Source: Eustoma russellianum (lineage: Eukaryota > Streptophyta > Magnoliopsida > Gentianales > Gentianaceae). From it: DNA of 64,000 nucleotides. The notes under the pieces were generated by a model. That model was not told the origin of the DNA and did not search any database. It worked only from the letters and a program-made list of their open reading frames with translations. The stretch spans positions 34,185,657 to 34,249,656 of the forward strand of contig AP025043.1 in the NCBI GenBank assembly GCA_036186865.1, in the 5' to 3' direction. The translations under genes were made by a program, and so were the position numbers. The stretch's first letter is position 1; every line of letters begins with the position of its first letter. Positions 19,867 through 31,404 of this stretch are shown here, piece after piece.

Positions 19867-22777
19867 TGTTGTGATATATTATGTTTGAGTGATTGCAAAA
19901 TGTATATGTGAGCATATGTGTAATTGTTGTGCAAAATGTATATGTGTGCATATGTGTAATTGTTGTGATTAGAAAATGCATATGTGATATATATATGTGT
20001 AACGTTTACATATGAAATTGATTGTGCAAGACATGAACTTATGAGCTAAATGTGAAATTGATTGATTAAATCAAGATTGAACAAGTTTGATTAAGATCAT
20101 GAGATTGAACTTGGCCAATTCAATCACATATCTTAATCAAGACATGTTCAAACTGATCTTAGATTATATATGCCAATACATGTTGTTCAAACTGATCTTA
20201 GAAGATATATATGCCAATACATGTTGATAATATGATCTAACCAAGCCTTGAAGTCACATGACTTACACTATAAGGCAAATTGTTCGGTTTAGTGTTCTAT
20301 TGCAGGTTTTGGTTCATATCTTGGGCAAATGAACTCCGAATTGAGTCATTCAAAAGCCCACTTGATCCTTATTCAATTTAGAATCTAATTGGCTGAGGAA
20401 GAGCATGCTTGGCACGGGTTAAAACTGAATTGACCCGGTGGGAAGCTTATTGACCTATATAAGGGCTATTTTGGTAATTTCACCATTTGGACTTCTCATT
20501 CTTATTTGGTCTTCTTCCAACGGATTTATATGATCATATGACACATTTATAAGTCATGTCACATCATGGCAAAAATGAATCTGGAGCAGCACCATGTCTA
20601 GGTTCATCCTAGGACAAAATTCCTATTTTTGTGCTAAGGGGTATTCTGGTCTCTTCACTTGCCAATGGGTCTTCCAACATGTTATATATTGCTTATATGA
20701 TGTTTATATGTGTTTATGTCACATATGGTACGTGCCCTATATTTATGGAAACGAGCATCTATTGGAATTCTTATGTTATGGTTATCACATCTATGGTTTT
20801 CTTGGAATTCTTGGTATTCTTCATATGGTTTTCTATGCTACATGTTGAAGATTATATATTATATGGTGACATACGGATTTGGACGCATATATCATGTTCA
20901 AACTTCAGATTTTGAACAAGTCAAGGCAAGATGAATTACATCCTATTTTGGTGCTGATTTTAAGTGATTATCTTGTATATTCTTGGAGATAATGACAACG
21001 GCTATTTTGGCTAAAATATGGAGCAAAACTATCTTGATACAAACGGCTATATGATTCAAAAGTTTAAGGCTGATTTCTATTTGATTCCAACGTTTATTTT
21101 GGTTCAAAGTTGGAGCAAAAATCTCTCAACCAAGGAAGATAGCAAACGGCTATATATGTTCAAAATATTGAAGACCAAGTCAAATTCAAAGGCTTAGCTG
21201 AATTTTCTCATTCTTCAACCAAAGGCAACGGCTATGTGATTCTATGTTGAAGACTAGTTCAAAACTCAAACAAACTTGGCTGATTTCTATCTATTCTCCA
21301 ATGCCTATTTTTAGGCCATACCAACGTTCATGAGGAGCCATTCAAACGTTCATGAGTATTCAAAATGAGGAGATAAAATTTGCTGCATATATGGCAAGAT
21401 ATTTACACATGGATGTTGATGATTGGAGCTGATTTTAAACGTTTAAATGAAGAGTTTATCTATCTCATTCCAACGGCTACAATGGGATAAATATTCAGGT
21501 TGGAAGACTATTTCAAAGCATTCAAAAATTCAGATTTATCTTGAAATTCAAAGGCTGAATTTTGGTAGCTAAAAAGGTGCTGAATTTTATCCATTTATCA
21601 ACTCATTTCAACGGCTATATTGAGGAGCCTAAAGGCTGATCTCTTGGCTATAAATAGCTCCCAAGGTTGAAGAAGAATGGTACACCAACGAAAACAAAAG
21701 AAAAGCAAGCAAGGCATTCAGCTCTTTGTCTCCATTCTTCTCTTCTTCTCTTCTATATTGAAGAACACATTTGTAGCAAGCTTTATGATTGTATAGTTCT
21801 TCAATTCTTGTCATTTTCAACACCTTTATACGACATATTTGTAAAGGAGAAGCTGGTGTATAAAGCTTACTCCTTAGAGGTGAGCAAAAGGTGCAAAGGT
21901 GCAAAGGTGATACAAACTAGGTGTTTTGGTGAAGTCTCTTGAAGAAGTTGGTGAAAAGCTTCTTCCTTTGGCTTTGTAAGGTGACTTTGGTGTTTGGTGT
22001 TTAGTGAAATCCAAGAGAAGGTGTCTCTTGGGACTGGAGTAGGTCACATTGACCGAACCAGGATAATTCCTTGTGTTCTTTACTTATTTCCTGCACTTAC
22101 TGTTTTCTGGCTGAAAGTTACACTAACTTGGCACGCATAATTGAACAAGCAAACAGTCTTAGAATTGCATGAATTTTGGATATATTATACTTCAATGTGT
22201 TAGCTTTCATTAGCCGCAAGAATCACTAAATTCTAAGGTGTTTAGCATGTTCAAATCATCTTCACAAAATTGTTGCTACATTCTGTGAACAGTTCTGACC
22301 AGTGTGCAAACTTGTGCAATTTGAATAGGCTATCCTTCGAATCTTGGAGTGAGCCTTATATCAAATTAAACTAGACATCTTGAGGTTTAATTTGACATAA
22401 GATTCATCAAAATAGCACGGGTAGATTTTGAGATATTGTTGTTTGAAGTTAAGCTAACATTCTGTCTGAAACTGCCAGAATTGCACACTTTACTTATCTT
22501 GCTTATTTGAACGTGCAAACTTGCTTGGAATTGATTGAAATTTTTATGACATACTATAAACATTCTAAACTTGATCTCTGCCAAGTTTGAGAGCTTGCAC
22601 AGGTGTATAAGTGGTTCAACCAAAGCACTCAAAACAGTGAACTGTTTCTGGAATTTTCAGAACCTGAGGTTAAAGAGGCAAAGGGGTCTTCAAACAAGTT
22701 TTTGAAGGTAATTATAGTGTAATTTCCGCTAACCCACTATTCACCCCCCCCTCTAGTGGTGCTATACAGGTCCAACA
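19867..22777 (+). repeat. 5' LTR of C2
   Basis: 2911 bp, TGTTGTGATATATT to GTCCAACA. It has two units of a 36-bp tandem repeat near its start. AACGGCTA motifs are at 20997, 21042, 21145, 21227, 21472 and 21610. The one at 21469-21479 is a full 11-base MSA match. Hairpin arms are at 22355-22371 and 22385-22401. Confidence 0.93.
21649..21656 (+). promoter_or_regulatory. TATA box of the C2 5' LTR
   Basis: TATAAATA, at the same place relative to the leader as in C1; the 3' LTR copy is at 42202-42209. Confidence 0.72.
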
Positions 22778-22779
22778 AT

Positions 22780-22791
22780 TGGTATCAGAGA
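22780..22791 (+). promoter_or_regulatory. Primer-binding site of C2, with a changed 12th base
   Basis: TGGTATCAGAGA two bases after the LTR. The last base is A where the other copies have C, which shortens the perfect match to initiator tRNA-Met to 11. Confidence 0.85.
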
Positions 22792-22963
22792 AAGGTTGAG
22801 CACCATATTCTTATTTGAGCTGAAAACAGTTTACACTCCAAGTTGCAAAGTTGCTGGAAATTTTCTGGTTGTCTTATATTCTTCATATTTGGTATCTACA
22901 ACAAGGTGACACTTTCTTTCCTTCTTATAAGTGTTTTAAACGTTTTCTCACACACTAAGAAGC

Positions 22964-24873
22964 ATGTCTAAGTCACATATGAAAATAGAATTAGAAGGCA
23001 TGTCCACACAAAGACCACCTCTTTTTGATGGAGAAAACTTTAGTCATTGGAAACTTAGGATGAAATTGTTCTTAATGGCTATTGATATAGACTTGTGGTC
23101 TATCATTGAAGATGGACCTTATGTGCCTACTAAGCATGTTATAATTGATGGCTTATCACAAGAAGTTGAGAAATATAGAAAAGATTGGAATGATGAAGAT
23201 AAAAAGAAAATGAGTCTTAATGCTAAAGCAATGCAATTATTGTTGAATGGTTTAAGTAGGAGTGAATCTGCCTATGTCTCTTCATGTTTAAGTGCAAAGG
23301 ATATGTGGAAATGTCTTGAAATGAAGCATGAAGGAACTAATCAAGTAAAGGAATCAAAGATTAACATGTTAATGACTACACTTGAATCATTTCATTTACT
23401 GCCTAATGAATCAATTGTTGATATGGATTTAAGGCTTACTAACTTATACAACTCACTTGAATCCCTTGGTAAAACGTTTTTGATGAAAGAAAAAGTGCAA
23501 AAAGTTTTGAGAAGTTTGCCAATTGAATGGGATGCCAAAGTTAGTGCCATTGAAGAAAGCAAAGATCTTTCTCAAATAAAACTTGATGAATTGATAGGCT
23601 CTTTAAAAGTTTATGAAAACAAGTTGAATATAAGAAAGGCTGAAACTAGTAACAAGTCTAAATCACTTGCATTTGTAACAAATGAACCCGAATCATCTAA
23701 TCAAGCCGAGTATGAAAGTGATGATGAAAGTGATGAAGAAGACATAATGTTGCTAGCTAGGCGTTTAAGGAAGTTTTTCAAGAAAAGACCAACTAAAAGA
23801 CAAGCAAAATCAGCCGCCCCTATCAATGTGAAATCTAACAAACAAGATGGTAAATGGTATGATAAAGAACTCAAGTGTTATGAATGTGGCAAACAAGGAC
23901 ACATCTCATATGATTGTCCAAACAAGAACAAAAACCGTGACATGGATGAAAAGACAAGGACAAAAACTAGAGTAGAACCTATGCAAAGGAGGAAGAAAGC
24001 TCTCAAGGTAAGTTCAAGCACTTGGGATGACACATCTTCATCCGAATCCGAGGAGGAACCTGAAGTTGCACAAACATGTTTGGCTTCAAAGTCTACAAAT
24101 GAGGTAACATTCGATTCTGATTCCGAATGTGATTTTACTCAAGATGAATTGTTGGATGAATTAGAAAAGTTGCATGATAGATATAAGAAGTTATCCAAGG
24201 AGAAGAAAAGAATAGTTGAGGAGAAGAACAAGTTGGAGACGTCTAACTTGAATCTAACTTCTCAACTAGAAGTTCTTCAACTTGAATCATCTAACACTAT
24301 TAGTTCAATGCAAAATCAGATTAAGGAACTTAAGAACAAACATGAAAATGTGCAATGTGTGCAATGTGTTGATTTCAACGTTTTAAAGTCTAAATTACAT
24401 GAAATACAAACTGAATTTGAATCATTAAAAGCATGCAACCTAGACTTGAACAAATCTTTGGAACAATTTAAGAATGGTTCCAACATGTTAGACACTCTTA
24501 TTGCATCTCAAAAGCATGGAAATGACAAACAAGGTCTTGGATATGTTAAAGAAGCTGAATACACACCTAAGGAAACAACATTTGTATCATCTTCAACCAA
24601 CATGAAATATAGGCCAAATGCATTTAGAAATGAACCTATTCTGCCCACACCACCTTCATCACAAAGATTGCAAAATGCATCAACATATAGGAAGGTAAAT
24701 ACACCTAGAAACCATGCTTACATGTATACAAGATTGCCTAAACAAAGTAGTATGAAATCTGCTCAAGTTATGCCTTATATGCAACAACATGCTTATGTGA
24801 AGAACATGACATACTCTCGGCCTAAATCAGTTTACAACACACGGCCTAGACACACACAACATCTTGTGTATAC
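22964..24873 (+). CDS. C2 Gag, N-terminal part (interrupted by C3)
   Basis: Same Gag as in C1: gag domain, acidic patch, zinc knuckle CYECGKQGHISYDC, coiled-coil segment. The frame is cut at the TATAC target site in the Tyr/Arg/Pro tail and continues at 36660 without a frame change. Reading on into C3 gives a short false extension that stops at 24889. Total Gag across both parts is about 714 residues. It has KVSSST after the zinc knuckle, two residues longer than C1. Confidence 0.9.
24869..24873. repeat. Target-site duplication of C3, left copy
   Basis: TATAC, repeated at 36655-36659. Confidence 0.95.
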
Positions 24874-27837
24874 TGTTGGACCTGTATAGCACCACTAGAG
24901 GGGGGGGTGAATAGTGGATTAGCGGAAATTACACTATAATTACCTTCAAAAACTTGTTTGAAGACCCCTTTGCCTCTTTAACCTCAGGTTCTGAAAATTC
25001 CAGAAACAGTTCACCGTTTTGAACGTTTTGGTTGAACCACTTATACACCTGTGTAAGCTCTCAAACTTGGCAGAGATCAAGTTTAGAATGTTTATAGTAT
25101 GTCATAAAAATTTCAGACAATTCTAAGCAAGTTAGCACGTTCAAATAAGCAAGAGAAGTAAAGTGTGCAATTCTGGCAGTTTCAGGCAGAATGTTAGCTT
25201 AACTTCAAACAACAATATCTCAAAATCTACCCGTGCTATTTTGATGAATCTTATGTCAAATTAAACCTCAAGATGTCTAGTTTAATTTGATATAAGGCTC
25301 ACTCCAAAATTCAAAGGATAGCCTATTCAAATTGCACAAGTTTGCACACTGGTCAGAATTGTTCACAGAATGTAGCAACAATTTTGTGAAGACGATTTGA
25401 ATGAGCTAAACTCCTCAGAATTTAGTGATTCTTGCGGCTACTGAAAGCTAACACATTGAAGTATAATATATCCAAAATTCATGCAATTCTAAGACTGTTT
25501 GCTTGTTCAATCATACGTGCCAAGTTAGTGTAATTCTCAGCCAGAAAACAGTAAGTGCAGGAAATAAGTAAAGAACACAAGGAATTATCCTGGTTCGGTC
25601 AATGTGACCTACTCCAGTCCCAAGAGACACCTTCTCTTGGATTTCACTAAACACCAAACACCAAAGTCACCTTACAAAGCCAAAGGAAGAAGCTTTTCAC
25701 CAACTTCTTCAAGAGGCTGCACCAAAACTGAAAATCAGCACTAGTTTGTTTCACCTTTGCACCTTTGCACCTTTTGCTCACCTCTAAGGAGTAAGCTTTA
25801 TACACCAGCTTCTCCTTCACAAATATGTCGTATAAAGGTGTTGAAAATGACAAGAATTGAAGAACTATACAATCATAAAGCTTGCTACAAATGTGTTCTT
25901 CAATATAGAAGAGAAGAAGAAAAGAATGGAGACAAAGAGCTGATTTGTCTTGCTTGCTTTCTTTGCTTTCGTTGGTGTGCCATTCTTCTTCAACCTTGGG
26001 AGCTATTTATAGCCAAGAGTTCAGCCTTTAGGCTCCTCAATATAGCCGTTGAAATGAGTTGATAAATGGATAAAATTCAGCACCTTTTTAGCTACCAAAA
26101 TTCAGCCTTTGAATTTCAAGATAAATCTGAATTTTTGAATGCTTTGAAATAGTCTTCCAACCTGAATATTTATCCTCTTAAAGCCGTTGGAATGAGATGG
26201 AAAAAGACTCCATTTGACCGTTTAAAAACTAGCTCCAATAAGCAATATCCATGTGTAAATAACTTGCCATGTGTATAGCTGAATTTGCATATGTTTTGAA
26301 CAGATTTTATCTCCTCATTTTGAACACAAATAAACGTTGAGATGCCTATAATCAAGGCATTGGATAGTTGTTCAAAGATAGATAGAATTCAGCTAGCCTT
26401 TGAGTTTGAATTAGTCTTCAACATTTGATCATATAGCCGTTGCCTTTTGCTTCCTTGATTGAGAGATTTTTGCTCCAAATTTGAACATTATATGGCCGTT
26501 GGAATGTAGCTAAAGATAGAGATAATTCAGCTTGACTTGGTCTTCAATCTTGAAACATATAGCCGTTTGGTTGAGATTGAATTGGTCTTCAATTCTTTAT
26601 CATATAGCCGTTACATATGCTTCAAACTTGCTACATTGTAGGACTTGTTTTTGTCACACATTATAACCTGAATTTTGATCATATACCACACGAAATGTTG
26701 CTCCATCTTTTGACCAAAATAGCCGTTTGAATCATCACAAGAATAGCCAAGAATAATCATTTAAAATCAGCACCAAAATAGGATGTAATTCAACTTTTCT
26801 TGACTTGTTCAAAATCTGAATGTTTGAACATAATTTGTGCGCCCAAATCCGTGTGTAACCATATAATATATAGTCACTTATGTCTTCAACATGTAGCATA
26901 GAAAACCATATGAAGAATACCAAGAATTCCAAGAAAACCATAGATGTGATAACCATAATATAAGAATTTCCAATTGATAGACCATGCTGCCCGTTTCCAT
27001 AAAAATAGGGCACGTACCATATGTGACATAAACACATATAAACATCATATAAGCAATATATAACATGTTGGAAGACCCATTGGCAAGTGAAAAGACCAGA
27101 ATACCCCTTAGCACAAAAATAGGAATTTTGTCCTAGGATGAACCTAGACATGGTGCTGCTCCAGATTCATTTTTGCCATGATGTGACATGACTTATAAAT
27201 GTGTCATATGATCATATAAGTCCGTTGGAAGAAGACCAAATAAGAATGAGAAGTCCAAATGGTGAAATTACCAAAATAGCCCTTATATAGGTCAATAAGC
27301 TTCCCACCGGGTCAATTCAGTTTAAACCCGTGCCAAGCATGCCTTTCCTCAGCCAATTAGATTCTAAATTGAATAAGGATCATGTGGGCTTTTGAATCAC
27401 TCAATTTGGAGTTCATTTGCCCAAGATATGAACCAAAACCTGCAATAGAATACTAAACCGAACAATTTGCCTTATATTGTAAGTCATGTGACTTCAAGGC
27501 TTGGTTAGATCATATTATCAACATGTATTGGCATATATATCTTCTAAGATCAGTTTGAACATGTCTTGATTAAGATATGTGATTGAATTGGCCAAGTTCA
27601 ATCTCATGATCTTAATCAAACTTGTTCAATCTTGATTCAATCAATCAATTTCACATTTAGCTCATAAGTTCATGTCTTGCACAATCAATTTCATATGTAA
27701 ACGTTACACATATATATCACATATGCATTTTCTAATCACAACAATTACACATATGCACACATATACATTTTGCACAACAATTACACATATGCTCACATAT
27801 ACATTTTGCAATCACTCAAACATAATATATCACAACA
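24874..27837 (-). repeat. 3' LTR of C3
   Basis: 2964 bp. On the plus strand it starts TGTTGGACC and ends ATCACAACA. Two 36-bp tandem units at 27741-27812, TATA box at 26004-26011, hairpin at 25250-25296. The ~100-138 aa ORFs inside are LTR sequence, not genes. Confidence 0.93.
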
Positions 27838-28099
27838 ATCTCCCCCTTTTGATGATTTGCAAAATTACCCCACATATGTGTATATTAAGCATTTAAATCA
27901 AGTGTGCATCTAAATCAAGTGTTGTAATCTGTGTAATCAAGTAAGCATCTAAATCAAGTGTAAGCTGCTCCCCCTTAATGTGTTATCTCCCCCTTAACAT
28001 GATATCTATCTTATATCTCCCCCTTAACATGATATATATACACATTTATTTCTCCCCCTTAATTTTGTAAATTATGCAAAAGACTGAATGGTGTAGTAG
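27838..28099 (-). repeat. Polypurine-tract array of C3
   Basis: On the plus strand a series of TCTCCCCCTT motifs. The terminal one (27838-27850) abuts the LTR, and others lie near 27968-28064. No ORF of note between pol and the LTR. Confidence 0.75.
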
Positions 28100-31000
28100 T
28101 CAGTTGTAAGCAATTAATCCAAGTCTTGCACGTAAAGTCTCAAAGATAGCTTGATTAAGGGGTTTAGTGAATATGTCAGCTACTTGTTGATCAGTTCTAA
28201 CATGTTCAATGTGTATATGTCCAAGATTAACATGATCACGGAGAAAATGATAACGTACTTCTATATGCTTTGCCTTAGAGTGTAGTACAGGGTTTTTAGA
28301 TAAATTTATAGCACTTGTACTATCACAATAGATGGGGATATTATTTACTTGTATTTCAAAGTCTGAAAGTTGTTGTTTAATCCATAATAGTTGAGTACAA
28401 CATAGACTTAAAGCCATATATTCTGCTTCAGTAGTAGAAAGTGCAACACTAGATTGTTTCTTTGAAAACCAAGATATTAGTGAGTTTCCTAGGAATTGAC
28501 ATGTTCCACTAGTGCTCTTTCTATCTACTCTACATCCACCATAATCTGCATCTGAATATGCATGTAGACTTAGACTAGATTGTCTATCATACCATAAGCC
28601 TAATGTTGGTGTATGTTGAAGATATCTAAATATTCTTTTTACAGCTTTAAAGTGTGACAACTTAGGCATACTTTGAAATCTTGCACACATACATACTGCA
28701 AACATAATATCAGGTCTACTAGCAGTTAGATATAGCAATGAACCAATCATAGACCTATATAGTTTTTCATCAAATGCAACACCATTTTCATCTTTGTCTA
28801 ATTTTGTTGAAGTACACATTGGTGTTGGAGATGGTTTCAAGTTTTCAAAGTTGAATTTCTTTATCATATCTCTTATGTATTTGGCTTGATTGATATGTAT
28901 ACCACTTGATGTTTGTTTTATTTGCAAGCCTAAGAAATAGTTTAATTCACCAACCATAGACATTTCAAACTCAGACTTCATACAATCTTCAAAGTCTTTT
29001 ACTAAGTTAGAATTAGTTGAACCAAAGATTATGTCATCTACATATATTTGTATTACAAGCAAATCTTTGTCTTTCTTTTTCAAGAATAAGGTACTATCTA
29101 TGGTTCCTCTTTGAAAGTTGTTACTTAGTAAAAAGTTGGCAAATCTTTCATACCATGCACGGGGGGCTTGTTTCAAACCATATAAGGCTTTCTTAAGTTT
29201 ATATACATGATTAGGGTTCTTTGGATCTTCAAAGCCTGGTGGTTGTTTAACAAAAACTTCTTCTTGGATATAGCCATTTAAGAATGCACTCTTAACATCC
29301 ATTTGGAATAATTTGATGTTATTATAACATGCAAAAGCTAATAAGAGGCGTATGGATTCTAATCTTGCTACGGGGGCAAATGTTTCATCATAATCAATAC
29401 CCTCTTCTTGATTATATCCTTGAGCTACAAGTCTTGCCTTATTTCTTACTACAACCCCTTGTTCATTCATTTTGTTCCTAAATACCCATTTAGTTCCAAT
29501 GATTGATTTATCCTCGGGTTTAGGTACTAAATCCCACACATTGTTTCTTTCAAATTGGTTTAACTCTTCATGCATTGCATCTATCCAATATGCATCGTTT
29601 AAGGCATCATTCACATTCTTAGGTTCAATTTGGGATATAAGTGCATGCCATTGATCATATTCATTAGGATCTATTTGCCTACGTGTTCTAACCCCTTGAT
29701 TTACATCTCCTATGATAAGTTCTTGAGGATGCTTTTGTTTATCTCTTATTTGCCACCAATTACTTGGTTGTGCATCTTCAATAGGTTCATGATGTTCAAT
29801 AGGTTGGTTAGGCACATTTTCTTCATTATGTTCTTGTGTAGGGGGAGTTTGAACTTCATGCATTTCAAGAGTTTGATTTGGTGTTTCAATTTGATCATTT
29901 GTAGGTGGTAGGATAAGTTCATCTTCGTCATGAAGTATTTGATCATTTGGTACATAAATTTCATGTTGATTACTTGTTTGGAGATATGCATTTTCATTGA
30001 ACTTCACATGTATAGATTCAACTATCTTTCTTGTTTGTGCATTATAACATCTATATGCTTTAGAGTTCATTGAATATCCCACAAATATATGTTCATCAGA
30101 CTTAGGATCAAACTTATCTAAGTTATCTTTTGTGTTCAATACAAAGCATTTACAACCAAAGACTTTTAGATAGTTTACTTTTGGGAGTCGTCCATTTAAG
30201 ATTTCAAATGGTGTTTTGTTCAATTTCTTTCTTATTGATAGTCTGTTGATCATATAACTTGAAGTGTTTACTGCTTCAGCCCATAAGTATTTAGGTACTT
30301 TGTTTTCTACCATCATTGTTCTTGCTACTTCTTGAATAGTCCTATTCTTTCTTTCAACTACACCATTAAGTTGAGGAGTTCTTGGTGGGGAGAATTCATG
30401 TTTTATACCCTTTTCATTACAGAATTTAATTAATTCACTATTTTTAAACTCACCACCTCTATCACTCCTTATCTTAATAACATGTGATTCATGTTCATTT
30501 TCAAGTTGTCTAATTAGATTAGTTATAGATGATGCACTTTCATCTTTTGAAGCAAGAAACAATGTCCAAGTATATCTTGAGAAATCATCAACTATTACAC
30601 ATACATAATAACTTCCACCTAAGCTTCTTGTTCTACATGGACCAAATAAGTCTATATGCAAGAGTTCTAGTATTCTTGATGTTGTGACCTCGGTTTTAGG
30701 CTTAAGGGATTCTCTAACATGTTTGCCTTTGATACAAGATTCACATAGTTGAAAATCATTCAAGTTAAGTTTAGGCAATCCTTTAACAAGACTTTTAGCG
30801 TGTAGTTTTTCTAAAGTTGATATACCTATGTGTCCTAAACGCCTATGCCAAAGATTGGGATCAGATTCATATGAAACAAGACATTTTGTGTTACTACTTA
30901 GCATATCATCCATGTTAAGCACATATATGTTTCCTTCACGTTTTCCTTTTAACACAACTTGATTGTTTTTATCCATTATCTTACAAGAAGTGGAGGAGAA

Positions 31001-31312
31001 GAGAACATTCAAGTTGTTGTCACATAATTGAGAAACACTTAAAAGCTCAAAGGTTAAGTTACTTACAAGTAGGACGTTTTTGATCTCAAACTTGTTTGGA
31101 TCACCAACCTTGCCTTTGCCAATTATTTGGCCTTGGTTGTTGTCTCCAAAGGTAACTTTGCCACCTTTTGCAATGTTCTTAAGTGTGCTAAACAAATTTT
31201 TGTTGCCCGTCATATGTCTTGAGCAACCACTATCAACTATCCAATTGGTTTTGTTCTTTTCATCTTCTTTGTTGTTATAACCAGCAACTTGTCTTTCTTT
31301 GATGTTATGTAC
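28100..31312 (-). CDS. C3 Pol: protease, integrase, reverse transcriptase, RNase H
   Basis: Same layout as the C1 Pol: 1037 residues from the ATG at 31213, with the protease DSG motif just upstream of that ATG in the same open frame. Integrase DDE, RT YVDD and RNase H residues are unchanged. It differs from C1 at scattered residues (for example a Tyr for Phe before LWAEAVN, Ala for Ser after KQAPR). No stop or frameshift. The frame opens after a TAG at 31313-31315. Confidence 0.93.
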   Translation of the reverse strand, partial: VHNIKERQVAGYNNKEDEKNKTNWIVDSGCSRHMTGNKNLFSTLKNIAKGGKVTFGDNNQGQIIGKGKVGDPNKFEIKNVLLVSNLTFELLSVSQLCDNNLNVLFSSTSCKIMDKNNQVVLKGKREGNIYVLNMDDMLSSNTKCLVSYESDPNLWHRRLGHIGISTLEKLHAKSLVKGLPKLNLNDFQLCESCIKGKHVRESLKPKTEVTTSRILELLHIDLFGPCRTRSLGGSYYVCVIVDDFSRYTWTLFLASKDESASSITNLIRQLENEHESHVIKIRSDRGGEFKNSELIKFCNEKGIKHEFSPPRTPQLNGVVERKNRTIQEVARTMMVENKVPKYLWAEAVNTSSYMINRLSIRKKLNKTPFEILNGRLPKVNYLKVFGCKCFVLNTKDNLDKFDPKSDEHIFVGYSMNSKAYRCYNAQTRKIVESIHVKFNENAYLQTSNQHEIYVPNDQILHDEDELILPPTNDQIETPNQTLEMHEVQTPPTQEHNEENVPNQPIEHHEPIEDAQPSNWWQIRDKQKHPQELIIGDVNQGVRTRRQIDPNEYDQWHALISQIEPKNVNDALNDAYWIDAMHEELNQFERNNVWDLVPKPEDKSIIGTKWVFRNKMNEQGVVVRNKARLVAQGYNQEEGIDYDETFAPVARLESIRLLLAFACYNNIKLFQMDVKSAFLNGYIQEEVFVKQPPGFEDPKNPNHVYKLKKALYGLKQAPRAWYERFANFLLSNNFQRGTIDSTLFLKKKDKDLLVIQIYVDDIIFGSTNSNLVKDFEDCMKSEFEMSMVGELNYFLGLQIKQTSSGIHINQAKYIRDMIKKFNFENLKPSPTPMCTSTKLDKDENGVAFDEKLYRSMIGSLLYLTASRPDIMFAVCMCARFQSMPKLSHFKAVKRIFRYLQHTPTLGLWYDRQSSLSLHAYSDADYGGCRVDRKSTSGTCQFLGNSLISWFSKKQSSVALSTTEAEYMALSLCCTQLLWIKQQLSDFEIQVNNIPIYCDSTSAINLSKNPVLHSKAKHIEVRYHFLRDHVNLGHIHIEHVRTDQQVADIFTKPLNQAIFETLRARLGLIAYN

Positions 31313-31404
31313 CTACAAATGTAAATAACAACTTAGGTACCCTTTGATTTTGGGTCCTTTCAAGGTTAGACAAGTTAAGTTCATGTTGGTGTACCTTTAG
31401 GTAC
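31313..31404 (-). other. Candidate 92-nt intron of C3 between gag and pol
   Basis: Same GT...AG positions and same frame-joining property as in C1; overlaps the last codons and stop of gag. Confidence 0.45.

Noticed and set aside
26735..27151. A hydrophobic 138-codon ORF in the C3 3' LTR (also at 35550-35966; shorter versions in other LTRs), possibly membrane or envelope-like
   Set aside because: It lies in U3, changes length and frame between copies (84 codons in C2, broken in C1), and repeats low-complexity Tyr/Phe/Leu sequence. Similarity between copies follows from LTR identity, not protein selection.
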